From assembly GCA_030159075.1 (NCBI GenBank), contig BROG01000074.1, forward strand, positions 1 to 64,000: 64,000 nucleotides of DNA, read 5' to 3'. The stretch's first letter is position 1. Each line of letters starts with the position of its first letter. A program made the translations under genes and the position numbers. The stretch is from Atrina japonica. Lineage: Eukaryota; Mollusca; Bivalvia; Pterioida; Pinnidae. This document shows positions 39,301-47,297 of this stretch, in pieces. The notes below the pieces were generated by a model. The model searched no databases and had not been told where the DNA came from. It worked only from the letters and a program-made list of their open reading frames with translations.

Positions 39301-41927
39301 GAAGTCTTGTATTTCAAAACTCACAACAGAACAAACCAACCAGCCAGACAGACAGCCAGCCAGTCAGACAGACATGTACAGACAGACAGAAACTGTCAGT
39401 TCACAGACCAAAATCTGCTTTGCAATCTGGCAAAAAAATAAACTAGAATTCCTCAGAATACAAAGTAACATGAATGTTTATAATCAATGTTTATAAATAA
39501 GAACATTTATACATAAAATATACACATAATGATTATGTATTAGACCATTGATAAGGACTTTACTATTGCCCTAGACCTTTAGTCTTGGTCTAGTGGTAGA
39601 GCATTCAACTTGCAAGCAGAAGGTCCAAGGTTTGATTCCTGGTACCAGTTTGTATGCTAAGCCATTCAGTTTTAGCCTCACAAGTAGAGGTTACAAGTTT
39701 GAATCCTGATGTAGTCAGACCTGAGACTTTAACACACCTTGATATATTTCCATACCAACAACTCAGTATTACAAGTACCAATACATGATGTAGATTCTAA
39801 ATGTAGAAAAAAAAAATTGAAAATTATTGATTATTATGATCCCAACTTATTCAACATTGTTTTCATATTCTATATAATCAATTGGATTATAATTTCTACA
39901 GAGAACAAGTCATATAAATCAGCCGTTCGGTGGTTATTTAACTCATAGATTATAATTTCTACACAGAACAAGTCGTATAAATCAGCCGTTGGGTAGTTAT
40001 TTAACTCATAGATTGTAATTTCTACACAGAACAAGTCATATAAATCAGCCGTTGGGTGGTTATTTAACTCATAGATTATAATTTCTACACAGAACAAGTC
40101 ATATAAATCAGCCGTTGGGTGGTTATTTAACTCATAGATTATAATTTCTACACAGAACAAGTCGTATAAATCAGCCGTTGGGTGGTTATTTAACTCATAG
40201 ATCACAAGATCAAACACAGCTATGAACAGAAACTTCAGAGTTAAGACACAAAACACCAACATTCTGTACCTAGGCAGACATCAGCACATCATAAATAAGT
40301 TGAGAAAGAATACTACTCTAAAGTCTGCAACTCGTTAGTTTATCTGTGAATAACAAAATGAAAGATTTTGGCCAGTAAATTTCAAATGTCATTTTTCCTC
40401 ACTTGCACAATGCAACAGCATTTGGCATTTTCGTAATTTATCATTAGCTGGTGCTATTTCCAAAAGTATGAAAAGAATGTTTGTTTTTTTGGTAAAATCA
40501 TATAAATAAACAAATAACTATTATAATTAAATCTAACAAACAAAATAGGTATAAATCTGACCTTCCATCAGCTGTGAAGTAGTAATTGAAAGAGCCTGAA
40601 TGAAGCATGATTATCTCAGCATTGACATCATGCCTGTCAATCTTGGATCCACTAGGATGCTTTAGTTCAATCTCATGATATGTCCCACGGTCAAAAGTGT
40701 CATGTTTGTTCAATGGATGATTACAGAAGATTCGAACTGGACTGGCATGAAGTGATGGTCCTAGCTGAAAACGTAGAGACCATCCTGAAATACAAAAAAT
40801 CATCCAAATTTGAAAGGATTGAAAAAAAAAAACTATTGTGAGTTACATATATAATAATATTGTGTAATGTATGTTTCGTAGATGTAAGTTGAAATATATA
40901 AGTCAGAAATATTTCATTCCTAAAAAAAACATGCAGAAGAGGAACAGTAAATGGGTTTCAAAAACATTTTTAGTCTTTGGTGAGGAAAATAAACTTCATC
41001 ATCATCATCAGCAGCAGCAGCAGCAGCAAATCTGGTTCTATAAAAATGGAGCCTCAAATTTCTAAACAGGTAATGTAATAATTACTGTGTGAGAAATATG
41101 GACAATAGAGCATAGAGGGTTATTAAATAGTTCAGTTCAAACCTATATTCATCGTTAGCAGCATGTGAATTTAGTGATTATGCATTAGAGTATTGATAAG
41201 GACTTTCCTACTGCCCTAGACCTTTTGCTGTGGTTTAGTGGTACAGCATTCAACTTGGGTTTGATTCCCAGGTCATACCAATGACTTTAAAAATGGTAGT
41301 GGCAGTAACGAAATGCTTGGCATACAAAGTAAGTTAGTTAGTTAGTTATTGTTGTTTAACGTCCCACTCGAGAATATTTCACTCATATGGAGACGTCACC
41401 AAATGCCAGTGAAGGGCTTCAAATTTTGGCCTATGCTCGGCACTTACGGCCATTGAGCAGTAGGGTTCTTTAACGTGCCAACACCTACTGTGACACGGGA
41501 CCTCCAGCTTTTACTGTCTCATCCGAAAGACAGGAAACCAACCTGTCGCCGGCGGGACTCGAACTCACGACCCAGAGTTGAGCGCGCTACCGACTGAGCC
41601 AGGCCGGCTCGGCATACAAAGTAAAAATAACAAGTCTTTAGGACTGGACTTAAATCCCATGTCACAGAAGAGTGGCATGAAAAAGAACCCTCCCAGCATT
41701 GGCACCAGCCAATTGGATAGGTAAAAGTTTATGGCACTTCACCTAAAGCTGATAACTTCTCCATACAATGTGAAAAGTTCCTATACAAAAGTGATGATGA
41801 ATGATATCAGCAATTAATTATTTAGGAACAAGAAATTAGTATATAAAGTACCTTTTTCTAATCTGTAAAGTGTAGTCTCTGTGTTCTCTCCACCATTAAG
41901 AGTCAATGTTCGAACTTGTCGTGGCAT
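11560..41927 (-). CDS. AGL: Glycogen debranching enzyme (28 coding exons, 1,610 aa)
   Basis: Bifunctional cytosolic enzyme of glycogen breakdown. It moves the short glucan stub left by phosphorylase (4-alpha-glucanotransferase) and then hydrolyses the alpha-1,6 branch glucose (amylo-1,6-glucosidase). Exons in transcript order: 41852-41946 (ATG at 41927), 40562-40784, 38600-39170, 38312-38420, 37315-37432, 36240-36452, 35067-35206, 33926-34113, 33164-33287, 32206-32369, 30825-30926, 29696-29848, 28900-29050, 27193-27418, 26133-26404, 25449-25582, 24400-24533, 21699-21997, 20368-20470, 19543-19771, 18973-19084, 17714-17849, 16272-16384, 15164-15375, 14089-14186, 13538-13625, 12395-12583, 11560-11715. 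Every junction is GT..AG, the phases join without a stop (4,833 nt), and the protein is collinear with animal AGL. It is about 80 residues longer than human AGL (1,532), partly from an acidic insert in exon 18 and an acidic C-terminal tail. Exon borders were placed by reading, not from transcripts. Confidence 0.96.
11985..12080 (+). mobile_element. SINE family A head fragment, AGL intron 27
   Basis: CATGGCCCTGTGGTTAGAGC (box A-like) and CATGGGTTTGAGTCAGG (box B-like); the usual 3' tail is absent. Not a tRNA gene: no acceptor stem. Confidence 0.7.
13185..13475. repeat. Local segmental duplication, AGL intron 26
   Basis: AACAGAGAGGTTGGCATCCC and GGTAAATCTAAGAGGAATTT blocks occur at about 13187 and 13263, and again at about 13317 and 13427. 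The second copy has an inserted CTGACATGTATCC segment. Confidence 0.75.
13838..14015 (+). mobile_element. tRNA-headed SINE (family A), AGL intron 25
   Basis: Head GGAGTGGTTAGAGCATCGCA and conserved tail CTCTCCTCCACCATTAAAAA followed by AATTGTTGAGTGTGAC. Related copies: 53508-53715 (+), head at 11985-12080 (+), and tails at 8655-8745, 34498-34722, 56560-56640 and 63165-63290. Confidence 0.78.
14707..14884. mobile_element. 178-bp TA-flanked MITE (CAGTGAAACTTG family)
   Basis: Begins TA-CAGTGAAACTTG and ends CAGGTTTTACTG-TA, with an internal CTGGTCTTTATAAGGAGG. Related copies are at 35605-35784, 57439-57601 and 28552-28716, with a truncated inverted copy at about 42395-42526. It lies in AGL intron 24. 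Confidence 0.75.
14891..15081. mobile_element. 191-bp TA-flanked MITE next to the previous one
   Basis: Begins TA-GAGTGGAACATTAC and ends GAGATTCCACTG-TA, with GTGGTCTTTCAAGAG near the right end. It starts only 6 bp after the 14707-14884 copy and belongs to a related but distinct subfamily; a similar fragment is at 44580-44800. Confidence 0.6.
16531..17200. repeat. 67-bp AT-rich minisatellite, 10 copies, AGL intron 22
   Basis: AAATACAAATCTA recurs at 16531, 16598, 16665, 16732, 16799, 16866, 16933, 17000, 17067 and 17134: an exact 67-bp period with very few substitutions, which suggests recent homogenisation. Confidence 0.95.
17314..17713 (-). repeat. 50-bp array of copied exon-22 5' splice sites (8 units) in AGL intron 22
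   Basis: The unit starts at 17314, 17364, 17414, 17464, 17514, 17565, 17615 and 17665 (plus-strand landmark CTTGCCC or variant). Read on the minus strand, each unit repeats the last ~23 nt of exon 22 (GGCAAGCCAGCAACACCAAG) followed by GTATATGTAT. The authentic donor at 17713/17714 is GTATTTTAAC. Seven copied donors follow it; the copy near 17350 has one change (CATCAAG), and the one near 17550 has an extra G before GT. Confidence 0.93.
17888..18830. repeat. 76-bp minisatellite, about 13 copies, AGL intron 21
   Basis: The landmark AGAGGCATCAAAAGGTGGC recurs about every 76-77 bp from 17916 to 18738, with a degenerate last copy at 18824 and one shortened copy near 18358. The array starts about 40 bp upstream of the exon 22 acceptor (17849/17850). 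No exon-derived sequence was recognised in the unit. Confidence 0.92.
21699..21997 (-). CDS. AGL: AGL exon 18 with lineage-specific acidic, internally repeated linker
   Basis: The conserved start ([22 protein letters not shown]) is followed by a Pro-rich hinge and a low-complexity acidic stretch, residues about 1080-1127. That stretch contains two copies of LQEPEQT separated by KTQKP. A ~21-bp DNA segment is duplicated there (plus strand near 21737-21757 and 21773-21793), so the linker grew by in-frame tandem duplication. It lies before the first conserved glucosidase motif, where human AGL has a shorter, unrelated loop. Confidence 0.85.
22281..22450. repeat. Foldback sequence in AGL intron 17
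   Basis: GATGTGACATTCTATACAAGG at about 22314 pairs with CTTATATGGAATGTCACATTC at about 22395, with weaker pairing outward (GGTAAAGCGACATAAG with CTTTGACTGCTTTTAC). Confidence 0.6.
23000..24228. mobile_element. 1.23-kb TA-flanked element with inverted ends (CAGTGGTCCCC), AGL intron 17
   Basis: The left end is TA-CAGTGGTCCCCCCC at 22998; the right end is GGGGGATCACTG-TA ending at 24230. The inward GGTGGTC-type blocks are also inverted (ACCACCC at 23025; GGGTGGTCACAAATAGGGG at about 24200). TA at both ends and CAGTG termini fit a non-autonomous Tc1/mariner-superfamily relic. No transposase frame was found. Confidence 0.6.
24400..27418 (-). CDS. AGL: AGL exons 14-17: central domains between the two active sites (residues 778-1033)
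   Basis: Exon 14 encodes a divergent segment ([12 protein letters not shown]) matching the human SPGSVIIFRV region. Exon 15 encodes [21 protein letters not shown], exon 16 [27 protein letters not shown], and exon 17 [20 protein letters not shown], all clear AGL signatures. The 3' end of exon 16 (25449) is copied several times in the following intron (25100-25448; separate entry), so the true donor was chosen as the one that keeps the frame into exon 17. Confidence 0.93.
24691..24757. repeat. (TA)n microsatellite, AGL intron 16
   Basis: About 33 uninterrupted TA dinucleotides. Similar tracts lie at 33309-33391 (intron 8), 44378-44457 and 46868-46904. Confidence 0.95.
25100..25448 (-). repeat. 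52-54-bp array of copied exon-16 5' splice sites (6 decoys) in AGL intron 16
   Basis: On the minus strand the real junction is CAGTACAGAACTT|GTAAGTCAT at 25449. The intron then repeats the exon end plus donor, with GTAAG complements at 25391-25395, 25338-25342, 25284-25288, 25232-25236 and 25178-25182, and a weaker GTAAAT copy near 25124. Alternate copies read AGAACTT or AGACATT, and alternate spacers contain AGATTAATATATG or GTTCATTAATATATG, so the array has a higher-order dimer period near 106 bp. Confidence 0.9.
27490..27720. repeat. Dispersed 220-bp repeat, copy in AGL intron 13
   Basis: Shares TTTTTTTAGATCAATCATGA, GGTACATAATAAAGATGAAA and CTGGGTACTGGTTCTACCTG-type blocks, same strand, with 55022-55240 in YJU2B intron 4. 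Inverted GGACCAGTA/TACTGGT motifs near its ends suggest a MITE. Confidence 0.7.
28552..28716. mobile_element. Diverged MITE of the same TA-flanked group, AGL intron 13
   Basis: TA-CAGTCAAAACTATC at the left and GCAAGTTTGACTA at the right, with AGACAGGTGGCCTTTATA inside. It is more diverged than the copies at 14707 and 57439. Confidence 0.55.
28900..34113 (-). CDS. AGL: AGL exons 8-13: 4-alpha-glucanotransferase active site (residues 484-778)
   Basis: These exons hold the catalytic motifs of the GH13-type domain. [16 protein letters not shown] (exon 8) gives nucleophile D535. [15 protein letters not shown] (exon 9) gives acid/base E564. [10 protein letters not shown] (exon 10) gives the transition-state aspartate D636. 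The roles are assigned from the family; the residues are seen. Exon 11 has [19 protein letters not shown], the conserved loop near the active site. Exons 12 and 13 carry the linker and the VTRHDP segment. All active-site residues are intact, so the transferase should be functional. Confidence 0.94.
31235..31548 (-). mobile_element. tRNA-Ala-like SINE (family B), AGL intron 10
   Basis: Minus-strand head GTCTAGTGGTAGAGCGTTTG, an anticodon-like CTTGCAA loop, and box B GGTTCGATTC. The body shares GAGGGTTCTTTT and CAAGAAT blocks with family C. It lacks the paired acceptor stem of a functional tRNA. Confidence 0.75.
31552..31831 (-). mobile_element. tRNA-headed SINE (family C) with a 9-bp target duplication, AGL intron 10
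   Basis: Same family as 41333-41610. ACAAGCAGT flanks it at 31543-31551 and 31832-31840; the tail is (AAAC)n-like. It is inserted at the 5' edge of a family-B SINE on the same strand. Confidence 0.85.
31915..32075. repeat. 62-bp tandem repeat, 2.5 copies, AGL intron 10
   Basis: CAGAAAGCATATCTAAACTT followed by GTAATTAGGCTAGAATTAAT repeats at about 31918 and 31980, with a partial third copy from 32041. Confidence 0.85.
33309..33391. repeat. (TA)n microsatellite, AGL intron 8
   Basis: About 41 TA dinucleotides, immediately upstream (in transcript sense) of exon 9 by about 20 nt, so length changes could affect the acceptor tract. Confidence 0.95.
34498..34722 (+). mobile_element. SINE family A, 5'-truncated, with duplicated tail, AGL intron 7
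   Basis: Begins at GGAACCTAAGCTGATTTTGT. A 58-bp tail segment (ATTAAAAACCAACCACAACC ... TTGTTAAGTGTGGCA) is present twice in tandem. Confidence 0.75.
35067..41927 (-). CDS. AGL: AGL exons 1-7: N-terminal region and start of the transferase barrel (residues 1-484)
   Basis: The start [13 protein letters not shown] matches the N-terminus of animal AGL, and it is the first ATG that opens the conserved frame. Residues 26-100 (exon 2) hold the beta-rich N-domain, with [17 protein letters not shown] and the SGSFNYYFT motif. Exon 3 (571 nt, the largest coding exon) carries GYFLVDP, the conserved [16 protein letters not shown], and GH13 conserved region I as [10 protein letters not shown] (residues 223-232). 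Exons 4-7 continue to [17 protein letters not shown]. Human AGL aligns throughout. An acidic stretch (DTDDEDADE, about residues 121-129) replaces a less acidic loop. Confidence 0.94.
35605..35784. mobile_element. MITE of the CAGTGAAACTTG family
   Basis: TA-CATTGAAACTTG at the left, then CCAGTCTTTATAGGGAGG and GACCAGGTGGTCTTTA, ending TTTACTG-TA. It lies in AGL intron 6, collinear with 14707-14884. Confidence 0.7.
35936..36178. mobile_element. 240-bp MITE with short inverted ends just downstream of AGL exon 6
   Basis: CAGGGGTTTTCCACAC at the left and GGGTGGAAAATCCTG at the right; repeated TTGGGAAT blocks inside. It lies about 60 bp from the exon 6 donor (36239). A loosely similar region (AGGGCAGAAATTCACCCCC) is at 49310-49550. 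Confidence 0.55.
36784..36973. mobile_element. 190-bp TA-flanked MITE (CAATGAATCTCGTTATC family)
   Basis: The left end TA-CAATGAATCTCGTTATC pairs with the right end GACATAATGGAAATCAATTG-TA. A second copy in opposite orientation lies at about 46440-46613 (GGAATCTCGTTATGTTG). Both share GATATCCAGAATT and a CATAAAAATCGGGACAGGTC-like core. Confidence 0.65.
39575..39735 (+). mobile_element. tRNA-Ala-like SINE (family B), AGL intron 2
   Basis: GTCTAGTGGTAGAGCATTCA, CTTGCAAGCAGAAGG, then box B GGTTTGATTCC. The 5' flank AGGACTTTACTATTGCCCTA also occurs at the 41210 copy, so it belongs to the element. Confidence 0.72.
39885..40199. repeat. 63-bp minisatellite, 5 copies, AGL intron 2
   Basis: The landmark GATTATAATTTCTACA starts at 39885, 39948, 40011 (one change), 40074 and 40137. 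The unit includes AAATCAGCCGTTGGGTGG. No similarity to the AGL exons was seen. Confidence 0.93.
41185..41720 (+). mobile_element. SINE family B split by a family-C SINE, AGL intron 1
   Basis: Head GTGGTTTAGTGGTACAGCAT with box B GGTTTGATTCCC before the insertion; body GACTTAAATCCCATGTCACA and AAGAACCCTCCC after it. The insertion at 41333-41610 has its 14-bp duplication in family-B sequence, so B is older than C here. Confidence 0.75.
41333..41610 (-). mobile_element. tRNA-headed SINE (family C) with a 14-bp target duplication
   Basis: Minus-strand head GAGCCGGCCTGGCTCAGTCG with a Pol III box A-like TGGCTCAGTCGG and box B-like GAGTTCGAGTCC. The conserved body ends in an (AACT)n tail. GGCATACAAAGTAA flanks it at 41319-41332 and 41611-41624, a perfect 14-bp duplication. 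It interrupts another SINE (family B, 41210-41700). Confidence 0.88.
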
Positions 41928-42394
41928 TTTGATTACTGTTTAATATCTGCAAAAGAAAATAATTCCAATCGTAAAATGACCAGAACAATAGTCCAGTTAC
42001 GGCTTAATTTATGTACACCTAACATGTACCATTGCTTGGTAAAGTTAAAATGAATATGTTGATGACGGTAATTGACAAGTATTAATTAGGAAGATGAGCC
42101 ATGTATAAACCATTTCCTGTACAGTCATATTTTACCCAGTGATTTGTACAGTACATCCTCATTCATAACTCTATATCAATACACAAAAACTGAGATGTAA
42201 TGTAACTGGTCATCATAACTTCCACAGGAAGGAAATATCACAATCTTTGGAATCCTGAATATAAGCCACTATTTACATATATCAAACTTTACTGGTATAT
42301 ACACAAATATATCTGTTGTAAAAGTCTACACATTAATATACAGTAGCACACTAGGATAGTGAATTTAAAGCTAAAAATACATTCCTAGGCAAAT

Positions 42395-42526
42395 GGTCAT
42401 AAAGACTGTTTTTGTTGTTGCCAATAGCACCATCTGTGTACTAATCAACCTCCATGTAAAGACCACCTCCCTATAAAGACTAGTTTTGTTGTTTCCCTAA
42501 GGGATCTTTATACTCAAGTTTCACTG
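42395..42526. mobile_element. Truncated, inverted MITE of the CAGTGAAACTTG family upstream of AGL exon 1
   Basis: Ends CTCAAGTTTCACTG-TA, the reverse complement of the family's left end. The other end is not preserved. It lies between the candidate leader exon (42563) and coding exon 1. Confidence 0.55.
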
Positions 42527-42562
42527 TATACATGTATATAATATTGTTTATAATGAACTCAC

Positions 42563-42656
42563 CTGGCACAACATAATCTAACATTTTTAGTTGGCTCTTA
42601 AACTTTTGCAGAAGTTGTCTTTTAGTTTTTTTTAATAAAAGAAGCTTAGTTGGCCT
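42563..42656 (-). other. AGL: Candidate alternative or second AGL leader exon
   Basis: On the minus strand, an acceptor (..TTCTTTACTAG) at 42656/42657 is followed by 94 nt ending GTGCCAG before a strong GTGAGT donor. It lies 616 nt upstream of coding exon 1. It carries an ATG whose frame would end at the TAA just before the AGL start once joined to exon 1. Transcript data would be needed to tell an internal leader exon from an alternative first exon. Confidence 0.45.
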
Positions 42657-43876
42657 CTAGTAAAGAAACAATTGAGATATACATGTAGCTGAAATATAAC
42701 CTATGTTCAAATCATGATTATGAAATGGGTGCAAGTAAGATGTTTTGTCAATTTTCCAATCATCATTTTTCTTTTTTTTTCCCAAACAAATTAAGATTTA
42801 TCCTATGAAAAAAGAAAATGACAAAATGGATAAAAGATTAGGTCTGGGTTATCTTTGTTTGCCTTATGTATGTTTCAAGTACATGTATGTGTGCTGATTT
42901 TTTAATTTAATTTTTTTAGCTTTATAATCCATTTAGTGTTTTTTAAGCTTTCAAAACTTTAATTCTTATTTCGATATGAGCTTATATTTTATATATTTTC
43001 TATTTTTATTTGCTCTTATTTCCGGCTTGAGCATGATTCCTGTTAACTATGTGTGCATTTAGTGCCTATTGCATTTTCAGTGCTTGATCTGCTTTTAAAG
43101 TTGCATGCGTGTTTATGTGATTTAACTAGCATGTTTATTTATAGTGCTAAGCTACATATGATGCCCCCTGCATGCTGTGATATCCCCAGTGTATTTTAGA
43201 TGGTGTGTGAGTACATGTACTTGTAAACTTTTGTTCATGTCAGTCTTAAAAGCTCTTTAGAGCTTATGTTATTTGTTACTTAACGTGCAAATTTTAAAGA
43301 AAGCTTTTATTATTATTATTATTAGGAAAGACAACATCTGTGAAGCTAACAGATTCATAAACATAAATTATCACAAAACTTGTATAGGTGAGCACAAAAG
43401 TTTAAGGTCAAAATTACATTAACTCATTAAGTATATACGTGAAATGTTACATTTTTAGCCTTGAACTGTGTAACAGGGTTCATACCCATTACTCAATGTC
43501 AGTTTCTGCTTTAAAAGTATTTATCATGCTACAGTTTGTACATACAACTTGATATAAAATTTATATTTGTCTAATCTTTATCTTATTTCAACTACTGATA
43601 CTTTTGACTACAATATGAATTCCATCATTAACATAACTTTGAAATTGACTTTGAGTTCAACATTAAATCTTATTAGCTATCATCTATATCATAAAAAATC
43701 AGATGTACATGTACATACATGTAACATTGTACTTTCACATATTATATAGCATTTACGATGTTGAATGAAAATATCAATATTAATATATATATATTCATTA
43801 TTGATATATATATACACATACACACACACACATCCACAATGCTGGCAGAAATGTTTACTTTTCTATTAACTCAAAG

Positions 43877-44248
43877 GGACATTAGCGGTGTTTACCAAAA
43901 CTATCATTTTGATTTTTTCTACTTTCACTACTTTCACTTGATGAACAATAACAAAATAAAAGAGCTATATACAGGCATGATAAATCAAATATATTCCTAT
44001 ATATATTTTGTGAAAATAAGGTCAGTACCAGTGTGGTATTCATATACAAATAGAAAGGCTGGGTTATTCAATTGCAATTGAAAAAGTGCCAAACATGGGT
44101 TTCTCAAGCAATTTTCACTAAATATATAAGGATTGAAGAATCTTTATGCCTCTGTATATCTCTTTTTGTTATTGTGTATCAATCTAAAAGGTAAAAAAAA
44201 AGGAAGGGAAACAAATTTGAAAAAAACCCATAACTTATGCCCCTTTAA
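43877..44248. mobile_element. Foldback element, copy 1 (family also at 56088)
   Basis: Inverted blocks ATATTTTGTGAAAATA and CAATTTTCACTAAATATATA flank a loop; further out AGCTATATACAGGCATGA pairs with TTTATGCCTCTGTATATC. The right end is CCCCTTTAA. It lies upstream of the AGL coding start. Confidence 0.65.
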
Positions 44249-44377
44249 ATCTGATTTTGTTTACTCCATTAATAAAAGATCAGGTAGGAAGTGCCAAGTC
44301 TCCAGGTACAAAAGTTCAGCGATCTTTTTCAATTATTTCTGATACTTTCTAGAAAGTGTTGTAAGTGTCATATTGTT

Positions 44378-44380
44378 AGC

Positions 44381-44457
<77 letters not shown>
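44378..44457. repeat. (TA)n microsatellite with two interruptions
   Basis: TA repeats broken by one TG and by one missing base near 44420. It lies upstream of the AGL coding start, between the two candidate leader exons. Confidence 0.93.
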
Positions 44458-44459
<2 letters not shown>

Positions 44460-46152
44460 GCATGCTCTGTAGCTTTTATATAGAATATCAAATTACATGT
44501 AATACTGGGACCTGACCAATTTTTTTTTACTTTGGTTTTTTCATGGAATCACAGCAACGAGGATGTCATTATCTGAGGAGTACATTGTACACCAGAACCT
44601 ACCTCAAAAGACCAACCCACTACCTATACATGATGTACAGCAGAACCTGTCTGGAGAATTTTTTTTTAAAATTGATATGTGGTCTCTCAAGACATGTGGT
44701 CTTTCAAAAGAGGTCTTTTTCAAAGGATTATTTAACCAAATTGTTTCAAAAGACAGGTGGTATTTCATGAAAGTGTATTCTCAAGACTGATTTCAATGTA
44801 AGCACTTTTCTTCAGTAAGTGTAAGCAGCATTCAAAAAACTAACTCTGTAGCTAAAACATGTACCTATTACTGCAGAAGGAGTTACATTTATATAAACAA
44901 CACATTGTAACTGTAGCCGTGTAGGAAGAGTTACATAGACAGGACAGGTAGCCTATAATACACTTGTACATGTAGATCTGGAACGGACAGTGGACATATG
45001 GATGAAGGGACAGACAGCGAGGAGTAAAACACTAAATGTATGCAACACCCACCCAGACATTTGTCACAGGCACACAAAAATATTTGATTTGTATAGGTTT
45101 TAACATAAGCAACCCTTTGAATATCTTTTGAAGTACACTGTACCGATATATGTAAAGTAGCCACCAAAAAGGTATAGTTGACTTTTGTGTGTAGATAAAA
45201 ATACAGTTTTTTTCTTCTGATATAGAATACATGTAGAAAGTAACAGACAACCTACATTGCTTTTCATGTGACAAAAAATAGACAAAAGAATCTGTTGGCT
45301 ATTGGCTTCTATTGACAGGGCTGCATAAGTATGTACATTAAAACTCACCATTTAACGAATTTCAAAGGATTTTATTGTTCAATTTGTTATAAGGACAGTT
45401 TGTCATATGGATATAATGAAGTGTGCTGATGGGTTATATTACAACCCATTTCATTAAGAAAAAAATCACTCTAAATTCAGACTAAACATTCCGGGGAATC
45501 AAAAGAAAATTATACAAGTTATTTAATGTTTTCTTGGGAAAAAAGTTACGATCTGAATTTTGTTTGATTGCTTTATTAAAATACTATAAATGATGTTGGC
45601 TGGAACACCAAGGGACATAAAAATTTATTTGTTATCAGCAAAAATTTGTTATATATAATTTGTTGTAAAATTGTTTTTCAGCTAAGAATACATGTACAGA
45701 TGTACAAATGTATATAGACTAAGATTTTCCAATTAGGGAATATATTATCCATTAATCCTTTAAGTGTATGTAAACCTATTTTATTATATTCAAGTTTTAC
45801 TGTACATGTATACATATGAAAAGAAAATAAGTGTAATTTTATACACAACTGTAGCAGCTGAGTGATACTGATAATACATGTACAGTATATATTGTGACCA
45901 ACTTACATGTACAAAACATTACAATATGTATGCAAAACAAAGCAACAATGACCATGACACTAAATCAAAATTATTCTATCATGCTGCAGCATTCACAAAA
46001 ATGCAGCATTTAGCTTGTCAGTTTGCCAGCTTGATGTCTAAACCAAAGATAGTTTTCATTCTGCTGGTTCAAATATATTCTTACCAGTATGGAAAATTAC
46101 TTCCTATATGAAAGGCACATGTGTGTGAGTATGTGTGTGTCATATACATGTA

Positions 46153-46424
46153 TTTGTTTTTGTTATTTAACATCCCACTCAAGAATATTTCACTCATATG
46201 GAGACGTCACCAAATGCCGGCGAAGGGCTTCAAAGTTTGGCCTATGCTCGGCACTTGAGCAGTGAGGGTTCTTTAACGTGCTGACACTTACTGTGACACA
46301 GGACCTCCAGTTTTTACTGTCTCATCCAAAAGACAGGATACCAATCTGCCGCCGACGGGACTCAAACTCACGACCTCACGATCCAGAGTCGAGCGTGCTA
46401 TTAACTGAGCCAGGCCAGCTCGTG
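46153..46424 (-). mobile_element. tRNA-headed SINE (family C) with an 11-bp target duplication
   Basis: Head GAGCTGGCCTGGCTCAGTTA on the minus strand; body CGTCACCAAATGCCGGCGAAG. ATATACATGTA flanks it at 46142-46152 and 46425-46435. Confidence 0.85.
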
Positions 46425-46439
46425 ATATACATGTACATA

Positions 46440-46613
46440 CGGTGGAATCTCGTTATGTTGAAATCAGATGAGTAGAAATTTTGGATGTGTCAAAATTGAA
46501 AGGCCTGTCCAAATTTTCATGGATATAATTATATATAAATTAAAAATTTAAGTTATCTGAAATTCTGGATATCTCCAAATAATAGGGGCCACCCTGCATA
46601 TTTCGAGACAACA
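46440..46613. mobile_element. Second copy of the CTCGTTATC-family MITE
   Basis: Inverted relative to 36784-36973. GGTGGAATCTCGTTATGTTG is at one end and GACAACAAGATTTCACTA at the other. It directly follows a SINE copy (46153-46424). Confidence 0.6.
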
Positions 46614-46864
46614 AGATTTCACTATTTATAAATAAATCAATGACTTTTCTGCTGGGTGTCCAAATAAAGATCCTTGCAGGTAGAGAAACTTTTTATCTAG
46701 GGGTTATTTGCTATTTTATTGTGACAAAAGCACAGGTTTTGTGTGTCTGGATAGGAAAAACCCTAATAGAGGTCATGTCACATCTCTAAAATTTATGGTT
46801 TTTACTAATAATTTGTGAGTAAAAATAAATTTTAAGAGCAGAGCGTGACTACTGTAAATGTACT

Positions 46865-46910
<46 letters not shown>

Positions 46911-47297
46911 CATGTACATTTATATGTGTAACTGAATGGGCCTACTGAATGAGCCTTTTCAAAAAGAACAAGACTATAAATTGTATAGCAACAGGGTTGA
47001 ATTTAGCATTTCTGTCTCATTAGTTAGTTGGAGTAGTTGGAAAACCAGGCAGGCTCTGGACTATTACATTTACTACTGCTAATTCGAACCCTGCTTAGGG
47101 ATAAGGATGTGAATATATAAAAAAAAAAAACATAAATTTAAGGGGTAGGCAATATTTCTTCCAAAACCCAAATTCAAATCAATGAAAATTTCTTCTAAAG
47201 TAAGAAACAAGTAATTATATTGTTACATGTATAAGATGGCTGTAATATATACAATATTCAAATTATAAGAAAAAATCTTTAGTTATCTAAATTAGAT

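Noticed and set aside
40871..41065. Plus-strand open frame with [11 protein letters not shown]
   Set aside because: The His/Gln runs are a CAT/CAG microsatellite inside AGL intron 1, with no other support.
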